From the NCBI GenBank assembly GCA_030533445.1, contig CM060070.1, positions 29,412,501 to 29,476,500 of the forward strand: 64,000 nucleotides of DNA, written 5' to 3'. This document shows, in pieces, positions 12,344 to 25,110 of this stretch. The notes below the pieces were generated by a model. That model saw only the letters and a list, made by a program, of their open reading frames with translations, searched no databases and was not told the DNA's origin. Position numbers and translations under genes: made by a program. How positions within the stretch are numbered: the first letter of the stretch is position 1; each line of letters opens with the position of its first letter. Origin of the DNA: Cyprinodon diabolis. Taxonomy: Eukaryota > Chordata > Actinopteri > Cyprinodontiformes > Cyprinodontidae.

Positions 12344-14248
12344 TTTTCTTTCCTTGTGAAAACAAGTGTCCTTTCAGTAAAAAGAATAAACACAACACGA
12401 TTCTGCTCCCTCTTTTCTAAAATTGTGACAAAAATCATCATGGCTTAAAAAATCAATTTGCTTTCAATCAGACCACTGGGTATGTGGGAATTTGCAAGCT
12501 ATCATTTGTAAAATTGCTTCTTCCTGGCCTAGTAGCCTTTCAACATTGACAATTACATTTTCTTATCATCTTCAGAATGCAGGATTAAAGCAGATGATTA
12601 AAGTTTATTATAATTAAATTATACTAATCAATTTTTCCAGTTCATGGTGTCATAAACATACATCAGAGCCAAATTTAGCATAAATATTATTATTATTATT
12701 AATATCTAATTTATCACTATGTTCATTACATATTTTCTGCTAAATTTAAATAATTTATAAATAAAGTAATTTTCCAATTATATTGTTAAATGCTACAATT
12801 TAAACTGTACAACATACATAACTGTATGTTATGTATCTCGCTCTCAGGTTGGAATCCTGATTGAAAAAGGATAATGAATTAAAGATATGCTCTTATAAAA
12901 GAACCATCTGCTTTCTTAAAAGAAAACATTTACAGTTTCAAAATAATCTCTATTGACAGAGATTAATATATGTTTAGCCTCAGGCAACATTTTCAAACTG
13001 ATAGAAATAAATTCACTATTGGCACCAAAGGTTTAAAGTTCCTTATTCTGTTGTTTGAGATGACCTTCTCTCTTCACCGGCCAAACGTCCTGCTCCAATC
13101 CCTGCCGGCACCTGAATGGGTGGGACAGGCTTCGTGCATGTAGCACTAGGTCATGCAGTGGGCTCCAGCCAGGCCAGCAATCATCTAAGGGCTCAGCCGC
13201 CTCCAGCAACACTCTGTCATCACGATCTCACAGAGCTTACTGCAAACCATATGCCTCTGCAGCTCTGCGGCACGTAGTAACGCAGCAGCAGTTTATGTGT
13301 TGGCATTCCTGATATGCAGTCGTAAGTAGCTGCTGAATTTTCTCATTCTGAAGGCACTCTTTGAGTCTGGATCTGGGTTTGTTTCATTTACCGAAGCTAA
13401 CTGTTTAGCATCAACTTTTTTAATCACTTCTTTGAGCTGTATCTGGCTTATCGCCCACCCTGTATGCCACAATAATGAAGAAATTCATGCAAAATGAGGT
13501 ACAAACTGTCGAGTACATATTCTGTATAATATATGGACACACCTTCCGACAAGATCACATTTCTGTTATATTAAATGTTCCTTAACTAGAATTTGTAGTT
13601 ACTATTGTCAAGTGTAGTTAGTATTGTCTGTGTGTAATGTATACAACTTTTACTGATTTAATTGAATTACTGAATGCAAGATAAGGCAAGTTTATTTATA
13701 AAGCACAATTCAGTGCAAAGATTATTCAGAGCGCTTTACATGAATTAAATGATAAAATAGAAGAAAACATGATAAATTATATAAATGATACCTCATTTAA
13801 CAGTTTAACTTCCACAGTCAAAGGCAGTGGGGCTTTTTACTTTGACTTAAAATATTAAAGAAATAAAGATCCCAATTTTAGTTTTGCAGACATGATGTGA
13901 GAAATAATATATTTTTAATATATAAAGTTAATATAGAAGGGAATTCCTTTCACACTGTGATATAAGCTTAGTATATAAAGAGTATTAAAAGGGAACTGTA
14001 AGGGTGTCTTTAAGTTGGCTCATAGAAAGGTCACTGGGGTCATTACGAGTGCAGAGCCTAAATATCATCATGCCTGGACAGTTTCCTGGGCAACATCATC
14101 GGATCAGTTTCAGTTCCGCTGGGTTTGTCGACTCCCGTGTTGTTCTCAGTCCTACATTCAGCTCCTGCTTTTTATTGCAGATTTCTGAATGTTTTGGGAA
14201 TAAAAATAGCTTATTTTGACCCGTCCTCTGTTGTTTTTTTCCCAGCAG
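12344..14248. other. Non-coding; one short interspersed repeat
   Basis: No exon is recognised. A patch at 13677-13750, with the words GGCAAGTTTATTTATAAAGC and AGCGCTTTACATG, matches the style of a common fish LINE/SINE 3' end. A less AT-rich block at about 13064-13330 differs in composition from its neighbours but has no readable ORF. The rest is AT-rich drift. Confidence 0.4.
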
Positions 14249-15447
14249 GGTGTCGGGCCCTCTTCTGTCTCCGGGTTTAAAGGCAACTGGGACTCCTCCT
14301 CCTCTGTCACAGGAGAAACAACATGGTCACCCTCACCACAAGCCTTACCCACATTACCACCATCATCAGGCTGCCTCTGATGGTAAAGTTAACCCAAAGA
14401 TTACAAACTTTTCACAGATATTGACTGTGCTATAATGCTTCCTATGGTATATTAGACTTCGATGGTCAGGTGCTTTAAAATTCTGAACACCTACTTGTTT
14501 ACAAATGCAAATAGCAGCAGATTCACATCAAAGACCCGCAGTAAGATGAAGTTGTCTCCTAGATGGCTGGTGTTGCCCTGCGGCTCTGTCAGAGCGCTGC
14601 TAGGGTGAAAAAAAGAGATCAGAGTTTGGAACCACATGCCGGAAGCCTATTACCATTGCTGGATTGGCCAACAAAATGCTGGCTCATGCATTTAGCCGTC
14701 TCAGCTGTCACTCAGAAGCTTTTTCCCCAAATGTCCTGAACACTGTTTTCCCTGTAAAGATCTCCACTCGGCCGCCTCTCTAACCACGCTGTGGTTTGGG
14801 AGTTGCGTAAAAGTGCTGCAGGAGAGGCTTCTTTCCCATTATCAAGACTCTTGCGGTTGTTCCTGAGTAGAGGCTGAGGCTACGGGGACAAATGTAGCAC
14901 AGTATGAGGCTGGCAGAGTTTGCCCAGGCACAAATATAGCGTTGTAATAATGTGAGAAGCTTTAGAAGCTTGAGACAGACGGTGCTGGCATTAGAAACAA
15001 TCAGCTGTAGAATGGATGCTGCGGCCGCTAAACAAGTCTGGTTTCCATCATTTCCTCCCTTCCTTTATCCTAGAATACCAAGCCAGCTTTCAGAGCTGCT
15101 TCCATTTTGGAGACTCCTATAGGGTGGAGCAACCAGTCAGCGGCGTCCACATCCCAGGAGATGCTCACACCTATTCCCCCCATCAACACAATGGCTTTCA
15201 CATGTCAACCAGCAACACTGGACCTACGGGTAAATATTATCTTTTTGTTCTTCTAATCCATTATTGAAGTCCACTTAAAATCTTGTGATAAGAAATAATG
15301 TTTGGACCAGGATTTGGCGTTACCCAGGAGCTTCAGGGGGGTGCAGGGTGCCAGTATTCCTCGAGCCCAGACGACAGCATCTTCTTCCAGGTTGGAAGCT
15401 TCGATCGCAGCTTGAGCCACATGTCATCAGTCTACACGGAAACATAA
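14249..15447 (+). CDS. C-terminal coding exons of a His/Pro/Ser-rich protein, possibly GLIS-family
   Basis: Three exons join in frame: 14249-14382, 15074-15229 and 15311-15447, ending in TAA at 15445. Acceptors (CAG, TAG, CAG) and donors (GTAAAG, GTAAAT) are present at each junction. The peptide is low-complexity: a proline-rich start, a His-rich run (HPHHKPYPHYHHHQ), then aromatic/Ser-rich sequence, ending in a more structured tail with PDDSIFFQVGSFDRSL and MSSVYTET. No zinc finger or other fold is visible in these exons. The tail reminds me of the C-termini of GLIS-type Kruppel-like zinc-finger factors, but that is memory-level resemblance, not a proof. The upstream exons that would hold the DNA-binding domain were not found in the window. 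Confidence 0.6.
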
Positions 15448-15646
15448 GAGGCGAGCCAGAGCAGGGAAGGCTTCACTACTCCCACCGAACGCATCTCCAC
15501 CTCCTGTTTTTATTTATGTGTTTTTCAAATCAAAACCTTAATTTTCATCATTTTGACTTTTGCACCACACAAAACCAGCTGAATAAAAAAGTTTCACCAT
15601 TTCCCATAAACATTTAACCCAGTGCATTGCCCTCATTGTAAGGTAT

Positions 15647-15652
15647 AATAAA
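15647..15652 (+). terminator. AATAAA polyadenylation signal of the 14.2-15.4 kb gene
   Basis: AATAAA lies about 200 bases after the TAA stop at 15447, at a normal distance for a short 3' UTR. A second, weaker candidate lies near 15581. Confidence 0.5.
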
Positions 15653-15671
15653 AGCCTTTTGGGTTCTTTAC

Positions 15672-16290
15672 AGGATACACTGCTTATAAAACCCTGCAAT
15701 AGTATTCATACCCCTAAAACCTATCCCCATTTTCTCATGGTACAACATCAGACGGTGTTTTGTTTGGATTTTATGTTTAAGACTGACACATAGTAATGCA
15801 TAGCTAATAACATATGCAAGGCATGCTGTTGTCTTCAACCTTTTATCCTGATACACCTAATTAAAGCATATTTCCACCATTTCCAAGAAGGTCCAGACCC
15901 AAACCTTTGGGAGAATTTAGTACAAAGGTAACCTCTGGCCTAAAGGCTTTACTCTGTGGCAGTAATTTAACTTTGCATAGCCTCAAGCACACCATCCATA
16001 TCATGAAGCACAGTAGTGGGGGCATTATGATGTGAAGATGCTCATCATCATGGCCAGGGAAGTTTTATTAAAGTTGATGGATCATGAAGGGAACAAAATC
16101 CTGTTAGAGGCGCAAAGAGATTCAAAACTGGGGCAACATGGGAAAACATGTCGAAAAGCATGCATCATATTTATTCCACCTAAAATGTGCTACTTTGTGT
16201 CGGTCTTTTACAAAAATGTTTTTTCTGTTTTTCTTCATAACTTAACAAATCTAAGAAAAGTAAGGGGTCATGATACTTCGCAGGGTACTT
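15672..16290 (+). pseudogene. Decayed Tc1/mariner-like element
   Basis: The left end reads as a Tc1-type terminus (CTGCTTATAAAACCCTGCAA followed by TATTCATACCCCT), and the right end inverts to a similar AAGTACCCTGCGAAG...CATGACCCC. Inside, plus-strand translation gives a broken version of the Tc1 VKHGGGSVMLWG motif near 16000-16035, with a stop directly after it. No full ORF survives. Confidence 0.55.
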
Positions 16291-17207
16291 AAACTGTGAT
16301 TTTTTTTTTTCACTTAAATTATCAAAGCAAAATGATATAGTAGCTGCAAAGAAATCGTTTGATTTAAACCATGAGTAAATGTTGTTTTAAAGGCAGCTCT
16401 ACCAGTATATGGTTATATTGGAAAAAGCTTAACCATGCCTAAATAAATAAAATGTAAATATATATTTTTCATTCTCTATATTTTTTTTCAATCTGCAGCT
16501 GCATCAGTAAAAACCAGGAGAACCATTTGGTACGCAGAGATTTTTTTATGTACATTAACAAAGCAGACAATAATTTTTCATGTGAAAGAATTTACCTGAG
16601 TAAATCATTTTACTGAATTCCACTAATCACAGCAGAATCCAACTTCATCTTAAGTCTTAATGTATGAACTTCAAGTATCACAAACGCCAAGATCTGTGCA
16701 CCGTCCGAACAGCTTTTCTTTCTCTTCACTCTCTTCTTTTTTCTTAAATCTTTTCCATTTTTTTGTGGACTGAAGTGTAAAATATATTATTTTGCTGTGA
16801 TGGTTTAATGAGTGGAGGAAAAAAGTTTATTTTCTTTCTGTGTGTTGTGTTTTTTTTCTGCTTTTGAATTTATTTCTGATAGAGGTTTCTGGCTCAATAG
16901 TCCTCTGACACTGCAGAGACACCCAGCCTCTTATTATTATTATTATTGTTATTACTAATAATATTATTGTGTATAAAATGTACAGTTTGTTTACAGCAAC
17001 CATTTGAGTGTCATTTAAGAAAATAAAAATCAAACAGTGAGGATTCAAACAGTTTATATCATTTTTTTGAGTCTGAGCAAAAACAAAAAACTCAGACTTG
17101 TGGGTGGTTTGTGCCCTCTAGTGGACAGAGGAAAATACTGCAGATCTCCACTGAGGATGCTTGGCCCCTCTCAGTTGAGCACTTTAAGCCTGAAGTTTGC
17201 TGATGGC

Positions 17208-20200
17208 TCATTTCTGCTTCTTTTTGAGGAGGTAGCTCTGGTAATAGAAGTTACTGAACAGGATGATGAGGGTGATGCAGTAACCAAACACGAAAATATT
17301 CATAGAGTCTGGGAAGTCGCACTCAGTGAAAAGGTTGTAGCCTGTGTGCAGGAGGAAGAGCAGGAACTGCACCTGAAGAAGCAAATGAGATTAGATTAAA
17401 TAAGAGATACTGTGATTGTGCATCCAGCAACAACAATAGTCAGAACAGTGTGGAGCAACCAACCAGCTGGAGAGAGGTGAGGTATCTCTTCCACCAAAGG
17501 TACTTCTGCATATGAGGGCCGATGGCAGCCAGGCAGTAATAAGAGTACATGATGATGTGAACAAAGGTATTTACAAGGCCAATGAAGAAAGCTGCAAAGA
17601 GTGTGTCAGAAATAAAAATGTGGAGGTAAGATTGGAAGCCAAAAAGATTGGCCTTACATGAAATGAAACACTTATACCCACGCAATGCACAGTGTTGCAT
17701 GTTTAGGTTGAATTAAAATATGTTGAATTAAAAGTCCATTTTATTCAGCCCCACCTGAAGTCACATTTTTTTATTAATTTTGCACTACTGGAGACATATT
17801 TTTGCCCCATCCTTCTCTGCCAAATAGTTATTTCCCAAATTATTATAATTTTATTTATTTTTTTTACAGATTTTGCAATTGCTCGATGCACAATAGATTT
17901 AGATCTGGACTTTGAATGGGACACTGAAACACAGGAATATGATTTAATCTACACCATTCAATTGAAACTTAGTACTGTTTTTTAAGGCACCTTTTTAGAC
18001 ACTCAAGGTAACCGTACAAAAAGCATAAAAAACACAATGTCAGAAACAAAATCAAAAAACATTTAAGAAAATGCAGAGGCTATGACAGTGAAATTCATAT
18101 TTAAAGATAATACGCAATCTTATATAGATGAGTTTTGAGTTGCATTTTAAAATGGAGAATTGAGTCCGTGTTTCTAAGTAGGGGTGGTAGAGAGTTCAAG
18201 AGGCGGGGGGCAGAGCGGCTGAAGTCTCTGCTCCCCATGGTGGTGAGACAGGCGGAAGGGACAGACAGGTGTAAAGCAGATTTGGGTGTTATGCTTATTG
18301 CCCTACTCGTGAACCTCTGCTCAAGTATTTTTCAGCCTAAAAAGAGGATGAACAAATCAAAAGCACTCCCACTTCCTGATGCTGCCATGACCATGGCACA
18401 ACGTTTTCAGGTAAAACAGTAGGATTTCAGTCTAATCTGACTGTAGTACCATCTTCAGCATGTTTTATCCCCGCTTTCTTTTATGATAAATTGCAAACAT
18501 GACTTCTAACCCCAACCCGCTCTAGAATAAATGCCAGATGTTTAAAGAGCACGATTAAAAGTTGTGATTTCCTGCACTAGGAATGTTGATCTCTGCAACT
18601 CCTTCAAAAACAGAACTGCTCACTTTACAACGGCGTCCTCGGAATTCAGACATTTTCTCAACTTTGTCTTGATCAATCAAATAAATCTTATGAAAATAAA
18701 TGACAGCTTTACTTACACTGCCCTCCAGCCACATACTTGACTCCTGCCCACCAGTTGAAGATCATAGTGCCATGATGGTAAACATGAAGGAAGGTCAGCT
18801 GACTGTCCTTCTTCCTCAAGATGAAGAAGAACTGCTCAAGAGGAGAAAAGGAGGCTTTAGTGTTTACAGCATTGCACTTAAACACAGTTAAAAGATGACA
18901 CGCTGAATAACGAGAGGAGATTATTTATACCGTGTCGCTGAGCTCTATGACCTTAGAGAAGAAAAACCACCAACAAACGCTTGCCATCTAAAGAAAAAAA
19001 ACATGTTTCTGGTTGAACAATATCCCTGTCATCTTTAATCACTCTGCTGGATGTACATTGAGCAGAATCAGATACACAGACTAGTGTCGGGAGTATCGAG
19101 CCTTACCCTCATGGCCAGCGGACTGGTGCTGTAATCCACAGGTTGGCACAGCAGACTGTAGTTTGAAAGCCATGATGTGACCAGAAACTGAAAACAGTAG
19201 ATTGGAAGAAGTGATAGGAGAGCAGCTGATGCAACTTATTTATAAAGGAAATCATTTAATAGTCTGAAGAAGGGCATAAAATCAGTTCATTATAAGACAC
19301 CAGTTCATTGTTGACCTTTGTTACTAAGAGTATTGGTGAAATTTTACACAACTTAACCATGTATCTCCAACCTGACATCAGAAATAAAAAAAAAGAATTC
19401 TGCCTGTACCTTAAATCTCTGATATAAGCGTGCAGATAGAAATATTCCTCTTCTAGCTGCTTTTGTTAAAGGGTTATGTAAACCATTGGTTAATAATACT
19501 TGGCTCAGGTGTTCTAATATATATATATATTTTTTGACTCTATTTCTCTGATTGAGTTATATTACCTTATCGGGCCTTTTCTAACAACACCACACTAGAA
19601 AATAAGAAAACATTCCTACTAATATCATACGCCATCAGTCAATATCCTCTGATTCCTCAATATTAAACCAAAAATAATAAAAAAAATATATAAAATGTCT
19701 ACTCAACATTACTTCATGGCAATTATCTTTAGTATCTTATTAGACTAACCTTTTGCTATTATGATCTGCAGCAAATAGGATTTCTACCCCAAAAAGCAGT
19801 TAGCCCGTTGTTCTAGGACACAGGCCTACAGTTAAAGAGAAAATCTTTGACTTTGGCAAACTTCCTTCTTTAAAAAAGCAGTCAACAAAGTTCAAACCAG
19901 GACAACATAATGGTCCCACTAGTATCTTTCAGAACTTCCTTGAAAACCCAAACATCAGAATACTTTGAGATATGTTGTGCATCATTATCTTTTTTGAACG
20001 TATAACAAGGCCAAACCTTTAGCTCTATCATAGAAGTTTTTGTTCCAGATTTTCCCAATGCCACATCGAATCCATCTTTTTCTAAACATGCTGCTGTTTT
20101 TTTCTGCCAGAGGACGTAGATTAGCTTGAAGACATACCACTAAGACACTTCCCAGATAAGCTCCAGTTTTAAGCCATCGCTTCAAAGAATAGAATCCAAA

Positions 20201-21089
20201 AACTCCTTTGGCTTATTCAGTAGATGTAAAATGACCTTTCTTGTTCTTTGGTATTAAAGCAGTTTATGTGTCAAGAGTTCAAACATGGAGCACTTCAGTG
20301 CTCAAACAAGTCTTGCTGTGGAAATTGAAACCTGACTTGCTGTGGATATGAATAGTCTTTTTGCACTCAGCGACAATACCACTGTTTTCAAATCTCAGGT
20401 GATATAACAAGCTTTATTTCTTATTAGAAACTACAGTTGCTACTTTCTTCCATAAAACTAAGGGTTTTCTGTGTGTTTTCCACCATACAGTGACTGAATC
20501 AGGGGCTGCAAAGCTGCTAGACTTTAAACTTGCTAAGACAAAAAAGGCGAGAACCCAATGGTCAGTTCTCAACCTGATTTACCAAATAACTGATCAGTGA
20601 GCTCCAACCCTACTATGCCCCAGCCTCTGGGATCAAGTCTGAGTATGCATTGTAAATTAGATGAATAAAAATTTGAATACATGTGTGTTAGAGACATTAA
20701 ATTTGGGGTAGATTTGATATCATAAAGGGGAATTTGAAATCATCCATTCTATTGCAGGGGGTACTAGTCTACAAACAGAGGATGTTCAAAACTATGTAAG
20801 TTCATCGTGAGATCAAACTGAACATGATTAGAGAAATCTCCTAAAAACCCTAACATTTTATATTAGCTCATACAGCCGACTCTTGCCACTTCAAATGTAG
20901 AATCAGAAAGCCTATATGTCAGCCATTGGGCTCTGTAGGGCGAGTCAGAGGCCACTCACACCTGCTATTGAGCATATTGAGAAACCTTGTTAAGCTATTA
21001 TACACATGAATACTCAAGCATATATATCACAGGGGTTTGGTTCCAGGTGTCCACAGATACACACTAATATTATATAATGACCTAAGGAT

Positions 21090-21145
<56 letters not shown>

Positions 21146-22745
21146 TGGGGCAAAAAAGTATTTAGTCAGCCACCAATAGTGCAAGTTCTCCCACTTAAAA
21201 AGATGAGAGAGGCCGGTAATTTTCATCATAGATATACCTCAACTATGAGAGACAAAATGAGAAAAAAAAATCCAGAAAATCACATTGTCTGATTTTTAAA
21301 GAATTTATTTGCAAAATATGGTGGAAAATAAGTATTTGGTCAATAACAAAAGTTCATCTCAATACTTTGTTATATACCCTTTGTTGGCAATGACAGAGAT
21401 CAAACGTTTTCTGTAAGTCTTCACAAGGTTTTCACACACTGTTGCTGGTATTTTGGTCCATTCCTCCATGCAGAACTCCTCTAGAGCAGTGATGTTCTGG
21501 GGCTGTCGCTGGGCAACACGGACTTTCAACTCCCTCCAAAGATTTTCTATGGGGTTGAGATCTGGAGACTGGCTAGGCCACTCCAGGACCTTGAAATGCT
21601 TCTTACGAGGCCACTCCTTCGTTACCCGGGCGGTGTGTTTGGGATCATTGTCATGCTGAAAGACCCAGCCACGTTTCATCTTTAATGCCCTTGCTGATGG
21701 AAGGAGGTTTTCACTCAAAATTTGACGATACATGGCCCCATTCATTCTTTCCTTCACACGGATCAGTCGTCCTGGTCCCTTAGCAGGAAAACAGCCCCAA
21801 AGCATGATGTTTCCACCCCCATGCTTCACTGTAGGTATGGTGTTCTTTGGATGCAACTCAGCATTCTCTCTCCTCCAAACACGACGAGTAGAGTTTTTAC
21901 CAAAAAGTTCTATTTTGGTTTCATCTGACCATATGATATTCTCCCAGTCATCGTCTGGATCATCCAAATGCTCTCTAGCAAACTTGAGACGGGCCTTGAC
22001 ATGTACTGGCTTAAGCAGGGGGACACGTCTGGCACTGCAGGATTTGAGTCCCTGGCGGCGTAGTGTGTTACTGATGGTAGCCTTTGTTACTTTGGTCCCA
22101 GCTCTCTGCAGGTCATTCACTAGGTCCCTCCGTGTGGTTCTGGGATTTTTACTCACCGTTCTTGTGATCATTTTGACCCCACGGGGTGAGATCTTGCATG
22201 GAGCCCCAGATCGAGGAAGACTATCAGTGGTCTTGTATGTTTTCCATTTTCTAATAATTGATCCCACAGTTGATTTCTTCACACCAAGCTGTTTACCTAT
22301 TGCAGATTCAGACTTCCCAGTCTGGTGCAGGTCTATAATTTTGTTTCGGGTGTCCTTTGACAGCTCTCTAGTTTTGGCCATGGTGGAGTTTAGAGTGTGA
22401 CTGTTTGAGGTTGTGGACAGGTGTCTTTTATACTGATAACGGGTTCAAACAGGTGCCATTAATGAAGGTAACGAGTGGAGGACAGAGGGGCCTCTTACAG
22501 AAGAAGTTACAGGTCTGTGAGAGCCAGAAATCTTGCTTGTTTGTAACTGACCAAATACTTATTTTCCACCATATTTTGCAAATAAATTCTTTAAAAATCA
22601 GACAATGTGATTTTCTGGATATTTTTTTTCTCATTTTGTCTCTCATAGTTGAGGTATATCTATGATGAAAATTACCAGCCTCTCTCATCTTTTTAAGTGG
22701 GAGAACTTGCACTATTGGTGGCTGACTAAATACTTTTTTGCCCCA

Positions 22746-22825
<80 letters not shown>

Positions 22826-24916
22826 CACCAATGAATTTTAAATTTTAATTTTGTAAGTAAAAAAATAAATAAACAGCCAATTACATAAACCCTGGTAAGG
22901 AGCTTCACTTTAACCATGCCAGCTTATCATCATAATTCAGAAGGTAACTGAGGAAAATGTTTTGTGACTTAAAGGAAGTTCTTCTCCAGAGGAGAAAACA
23001 TATGAGGTTAGATATTAATGTGTAACCTTTTCATCACAACAAAGAAAAAACAAACAATTTAAAGGGATATACAGATTTTTTCTTGACTCTATTCACCACT
23101 TTACAAGCCCATTCCCTAAATCATACAAAACTTTAATTTACTAATTCAAGTTTAGTCTAATTTAACAGAATGGAATGCAGATAACTGTTAAAATTTGATT
23201 GGATTCATGTTTTAACCTCTGCCTTTTTCTTTAATTGTTAGATTTGTTCTATAACAACAGTAAGGAGACACACCTCATAGAACATGTATGCAGACAAGCC
23301 AACCATGGCAAAGTTATAAACTATGAGAACCACTTTGAGATCAACAGGTTGCTGGTGTTTCATCAGACGTGGACCGCCCCAGACCACACAGAGGTAACCC
23401 AGGAAAATGAGTGACACTGGGACAGGGGAGTAAACCAGCAGCCAGGGGTCCGTCCTTTTGTCTGGAAAACGATAAAGCTACAAATCAGAACCATCAACAT
23501 AATTGTTCTCTTGTGCACAGTTTGATTAAAAAGTAAGAAAACACAGTCAAACTATGTCTTAAAATTTGCTTAGGGTTTTTTTTTTTTTTTTATGCAGGAA
23601 TGCATCAAATAAAAAAAAATATAAAAGTGTCCAGAGATAAGTGAGCTCATAAATGTGACCCTCAGCAAGACTCTGAGCATGTCTTTATGATATAGAGTTG
23701 GAGAGATTTTTCAGGGCAGAGCTGGTAAATATTTAAAAAGTAATAGACTCCAATAAAATCTAAAGCTTTAAACTGAATCAGAAAAAAAAATCCAGAAAGC
23801 TTTAGTTTAAGAAAGTTTGTGTATTTGTTCCCTTTTTTCGGTTATCTGTTACACATAACAGGATATCTGTTATGTGCAACAGAGGTTTTGAAATGATTTG
23901 CTAATAAACAAACAACTATTTTGTCAGGGTTGTATGTGGTGGGAAAAATCTATTCCTACATTATAAAGCCTGAAAACCTGCTTGTTTTGTTTTATATATT
24001 GAATTCAATTCAGTTTATTTATATAGCGCCAATTCACAACACGTCATCTCAAGGCACTTTACAGTTCACCAGATCATACAGTCAAATGAATTCAAACTTT
24101 TCTGTCTAAGGAAAACCAGTTGATTGCATTGACTCATTGACTCAAATGCAATCTCTCACACTAGGCATGCTTGTAGCGACAGTGGAGAGGAAAAACTCCC
24201 TTTTAACAGGAAGAAAACTCCAGAATAACCAGGCTCAGGGTGAGCGGCCATCTGCCGAGACCGACTGGGGTTCAAATATTGCTCCAAAACATTTCACTCA
24301 GGCTACACTCCTGCTTGACTATGCATGGGGATTATTTTATTCATCATCCCTGTGTTCATACCAAACTGTCTGTAGTTCTGAAGCTCTATGTGAAAACAGT
24401 TACAGTTTTCTCTAGAATGTTAAATAGTGCAAGCCTTTGTCTAGCCAGAACAGACAGAACATTGTGAAAAACTGCATCTGTTTGCCAGGAATGAAGACCA
24501 CAGATCTTGTCTTGTTGAATAAGCCTTTTAAACCAACATTGTACAATTTTCAGCATGTTCAAAAGTTACATTAAGGACAAAAAAACTAAACAGTGCAAAT
24601 AATGGCTGTCTGTTTCTCACACTGCCATGGATCTACTCTGAAAAATGTTACTAACAAGATAATATGAGTGTCATGGAGGTAAATTATGTGGAAAGCCACA
24701 AAGCACTGTTGTGGAGTCAATCTGAAGAGCATATATGCAGCTCTCATTTAGATCTGGTTATCTTGACTAATTTCCTTTGCTGCATGACATGCATAAAAAA
24801 TAAATAGACAATAAATAAAAAATGGATGGAAAAGTTGCACCAAGATAAGTCACCCTACCTCCATTCTCAACTATCCGCTGGTGCACAGAGAGGACACTGT
24901 CCCATGCAGAAGCCAT
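17208..24916 (-). CDS. elovl8: Very-long-chain fatty acid elongase, ELOVL8/ELOVL4-like
   Basis: Seven coding exons on the minus strand: 24916-24859, 23461-23274, 19187-19107, 18987-18931, 18831-18717, 17591-17464 and 17372-17208. They give 263 aa and every junction keeps frame. The enzyme is a multi-pass ER membrane condensing enzyme that extends fatty acyl-CoA by two carbons using malonyl-CoA. Visible marks are [14 protein letters not shown], the catalytic histidine box HVYHH (144-148), [12 protein letters not shown] and the [11 protein letters not shown] block. The protein ends in KKQK, an ER-retrieval signal. The length, the N-terminal [16 protein letters not shown] and the [29 protein letters not shown] pattern fit the fish ELOVL8 branch better than ELOVL4 (longer) or ELOVL1/7 (HVFHH). 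DTFFF replaces the usual DTVFF. A noncoding first exon ends at 25004. The second coding intron contains an intact Tc1. Two candidate AATAAA signals (minus strand) lie at 16874-16869 and 16831-16826. The family is sure; the ELOVL8 label is likely. Confidence 0.9.
17965..18420. repeat. Probable LINE relic in elovl8 intron
   Basis: This block, between elovl8 exons at 17591 and 18717, has words such as AAGGCACCTTTTTAGACACTCAAGG and a GC-rich patch around 18190-18260 that resemble the 3' part of an old LINE. No intact frame is present. Assignment is by general appearance only. Confidence 0.35.
19862..20190 (-). pseudogene. Decayed Tc1-like transposase fragment in elovl8 intron 2
   Basis: Minus-strand translation contains [11 protein letters not shown], a degraded form of the Tc1 QQDNDPKHTSK motif, preceded by a conserved-looking [16 protein letters not shown] stretch in a second frame. 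The same nucleotide sequence recurs on the plus strand at about 26100-26200, so both are relics of one Tc1-like family. Frameshifts separate the recognisable pieces. Confidence 0.6.
21143..22748 (-). mobile_element. Intact Tc1-type DNA transposon with long inverted repeats
   Basis: Inverted repeats of about 200 bp (21143-21342 and 22549-22748) begin CAGTGGGGCAAAAAAGTA and are nearly identical. A TA dinucleotide flanks each side (21141-21142 and 22749-22750), and beyond that lies a long TA microsatellite on both sides, so the element landed in a TA repeat. A complete transposase gene sits between the repeats on the minus strand. The two ends and the ORF are so well kept that the insertion must be young. 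It lies in the second coding intron of elovl8, in the same orientation as the gene. Confidence 0.93.
21359..22381 (-). CDS. Tc1-type transposase, intact (DD34E)
   Basis: This 340-residue ORF has the standard length for the family. The N-terminal paired-like helix-turn-helix domains (about 1-110) include [19 protein letters not shown] and a basic GRPR-like linker ([12 protein letters not shown]). The catalytic triad is visible in WSDET (first Asp), HDNDPKHT (second Asp) and [11 protein letters not shown] (Glu, 34 residues on). [13 protein letters not shown] is also present. No stop or frameshift is seen. It cuts and pastes its own element by binding the long terminal repeats. Overlapping plus-strand ORFs in this stretch are shadows. 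Confidence 0.93.
   Translation of the reverse strand: MAKTRELSKDTRNKIIDLHQTGKSESAIGKQLGVKKSTVGSIIRKWKTYKTTDSLPRSGAPCKISPRGVKMITRTVSKNPRTTRRDLVNDLQRAGTKVTKATISNTLRRQGLKSCSARRVPLLKPVHVKARLKFAREHLDDPDDDWENIIWSDETKIELFGKNSTRRVWRRENAELHPKNTIPTVKHGGGNIMLWGCFPAKGPGRLIRVKERMNGAMYRQILSENLLPSARALKMKRGWVFQHDNDPKHTARVTKEWPRKKHFKVLEWPSQSPDLNPIENLWRELKVRVAQRQPQNITALEEFCMEEWTKIPATVCENLVKTYRKRLISVIANKGYITKY
24001..24275 (-). repeat. L2 3'-UTR fragment
   Basis: It closely matches 1567-1860, the 3' end of L2 copy A, including the terminal GAATTCAATTCAGTTTATTT and the conserved ATCTCAAGGCACTTTACAG. It ends abruptly at about 24275 where the homology stops, so it is a severely 5'-truncated insertion. It sits in the first coding intron of elovl8, in the same orientation as the gene. 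Confidence 0.8.
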
Positions 24917-25003
24917 CTGAACACATAAAAACACAGATTAAAGGTGAGGGGAATACGAGCTCTGCTTTTACACCTGAAACATACATTGATATCTGATACT
25001 CAC

Positions 25004-25110
25004 CTTGCAAACCCAGATCAGATCACTTCAAGTCACTTTCGTAAGCCCGGTTCTCTCAGTAGGAGAACAACCCTTCTTCACTCCCTTCGAGGACCTTTGT
25101 ACGCTGCCTG
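25004..25110 (-). promoter_or_regulatory. elovl8: elovl8 noncoding first exon and start region
   Basis: A consensus donor (CAAG/GTGAGTATC, minus strand) ends an upstream exon at 25004. The start codon exon at 24916 is preceded by a TGTGTTCAG acceptor directly before the ATG. The 5' UTR is therefore spliced. The upstream limit of the exon is not marked by a TATA box, and I give it only approximately. Confidence 0.5.

Noticed and set aside
21732..22400. 222-codon plus-strand ORF
   Set aside because: It is the antisense shadow of the intact Tc1 transposase.
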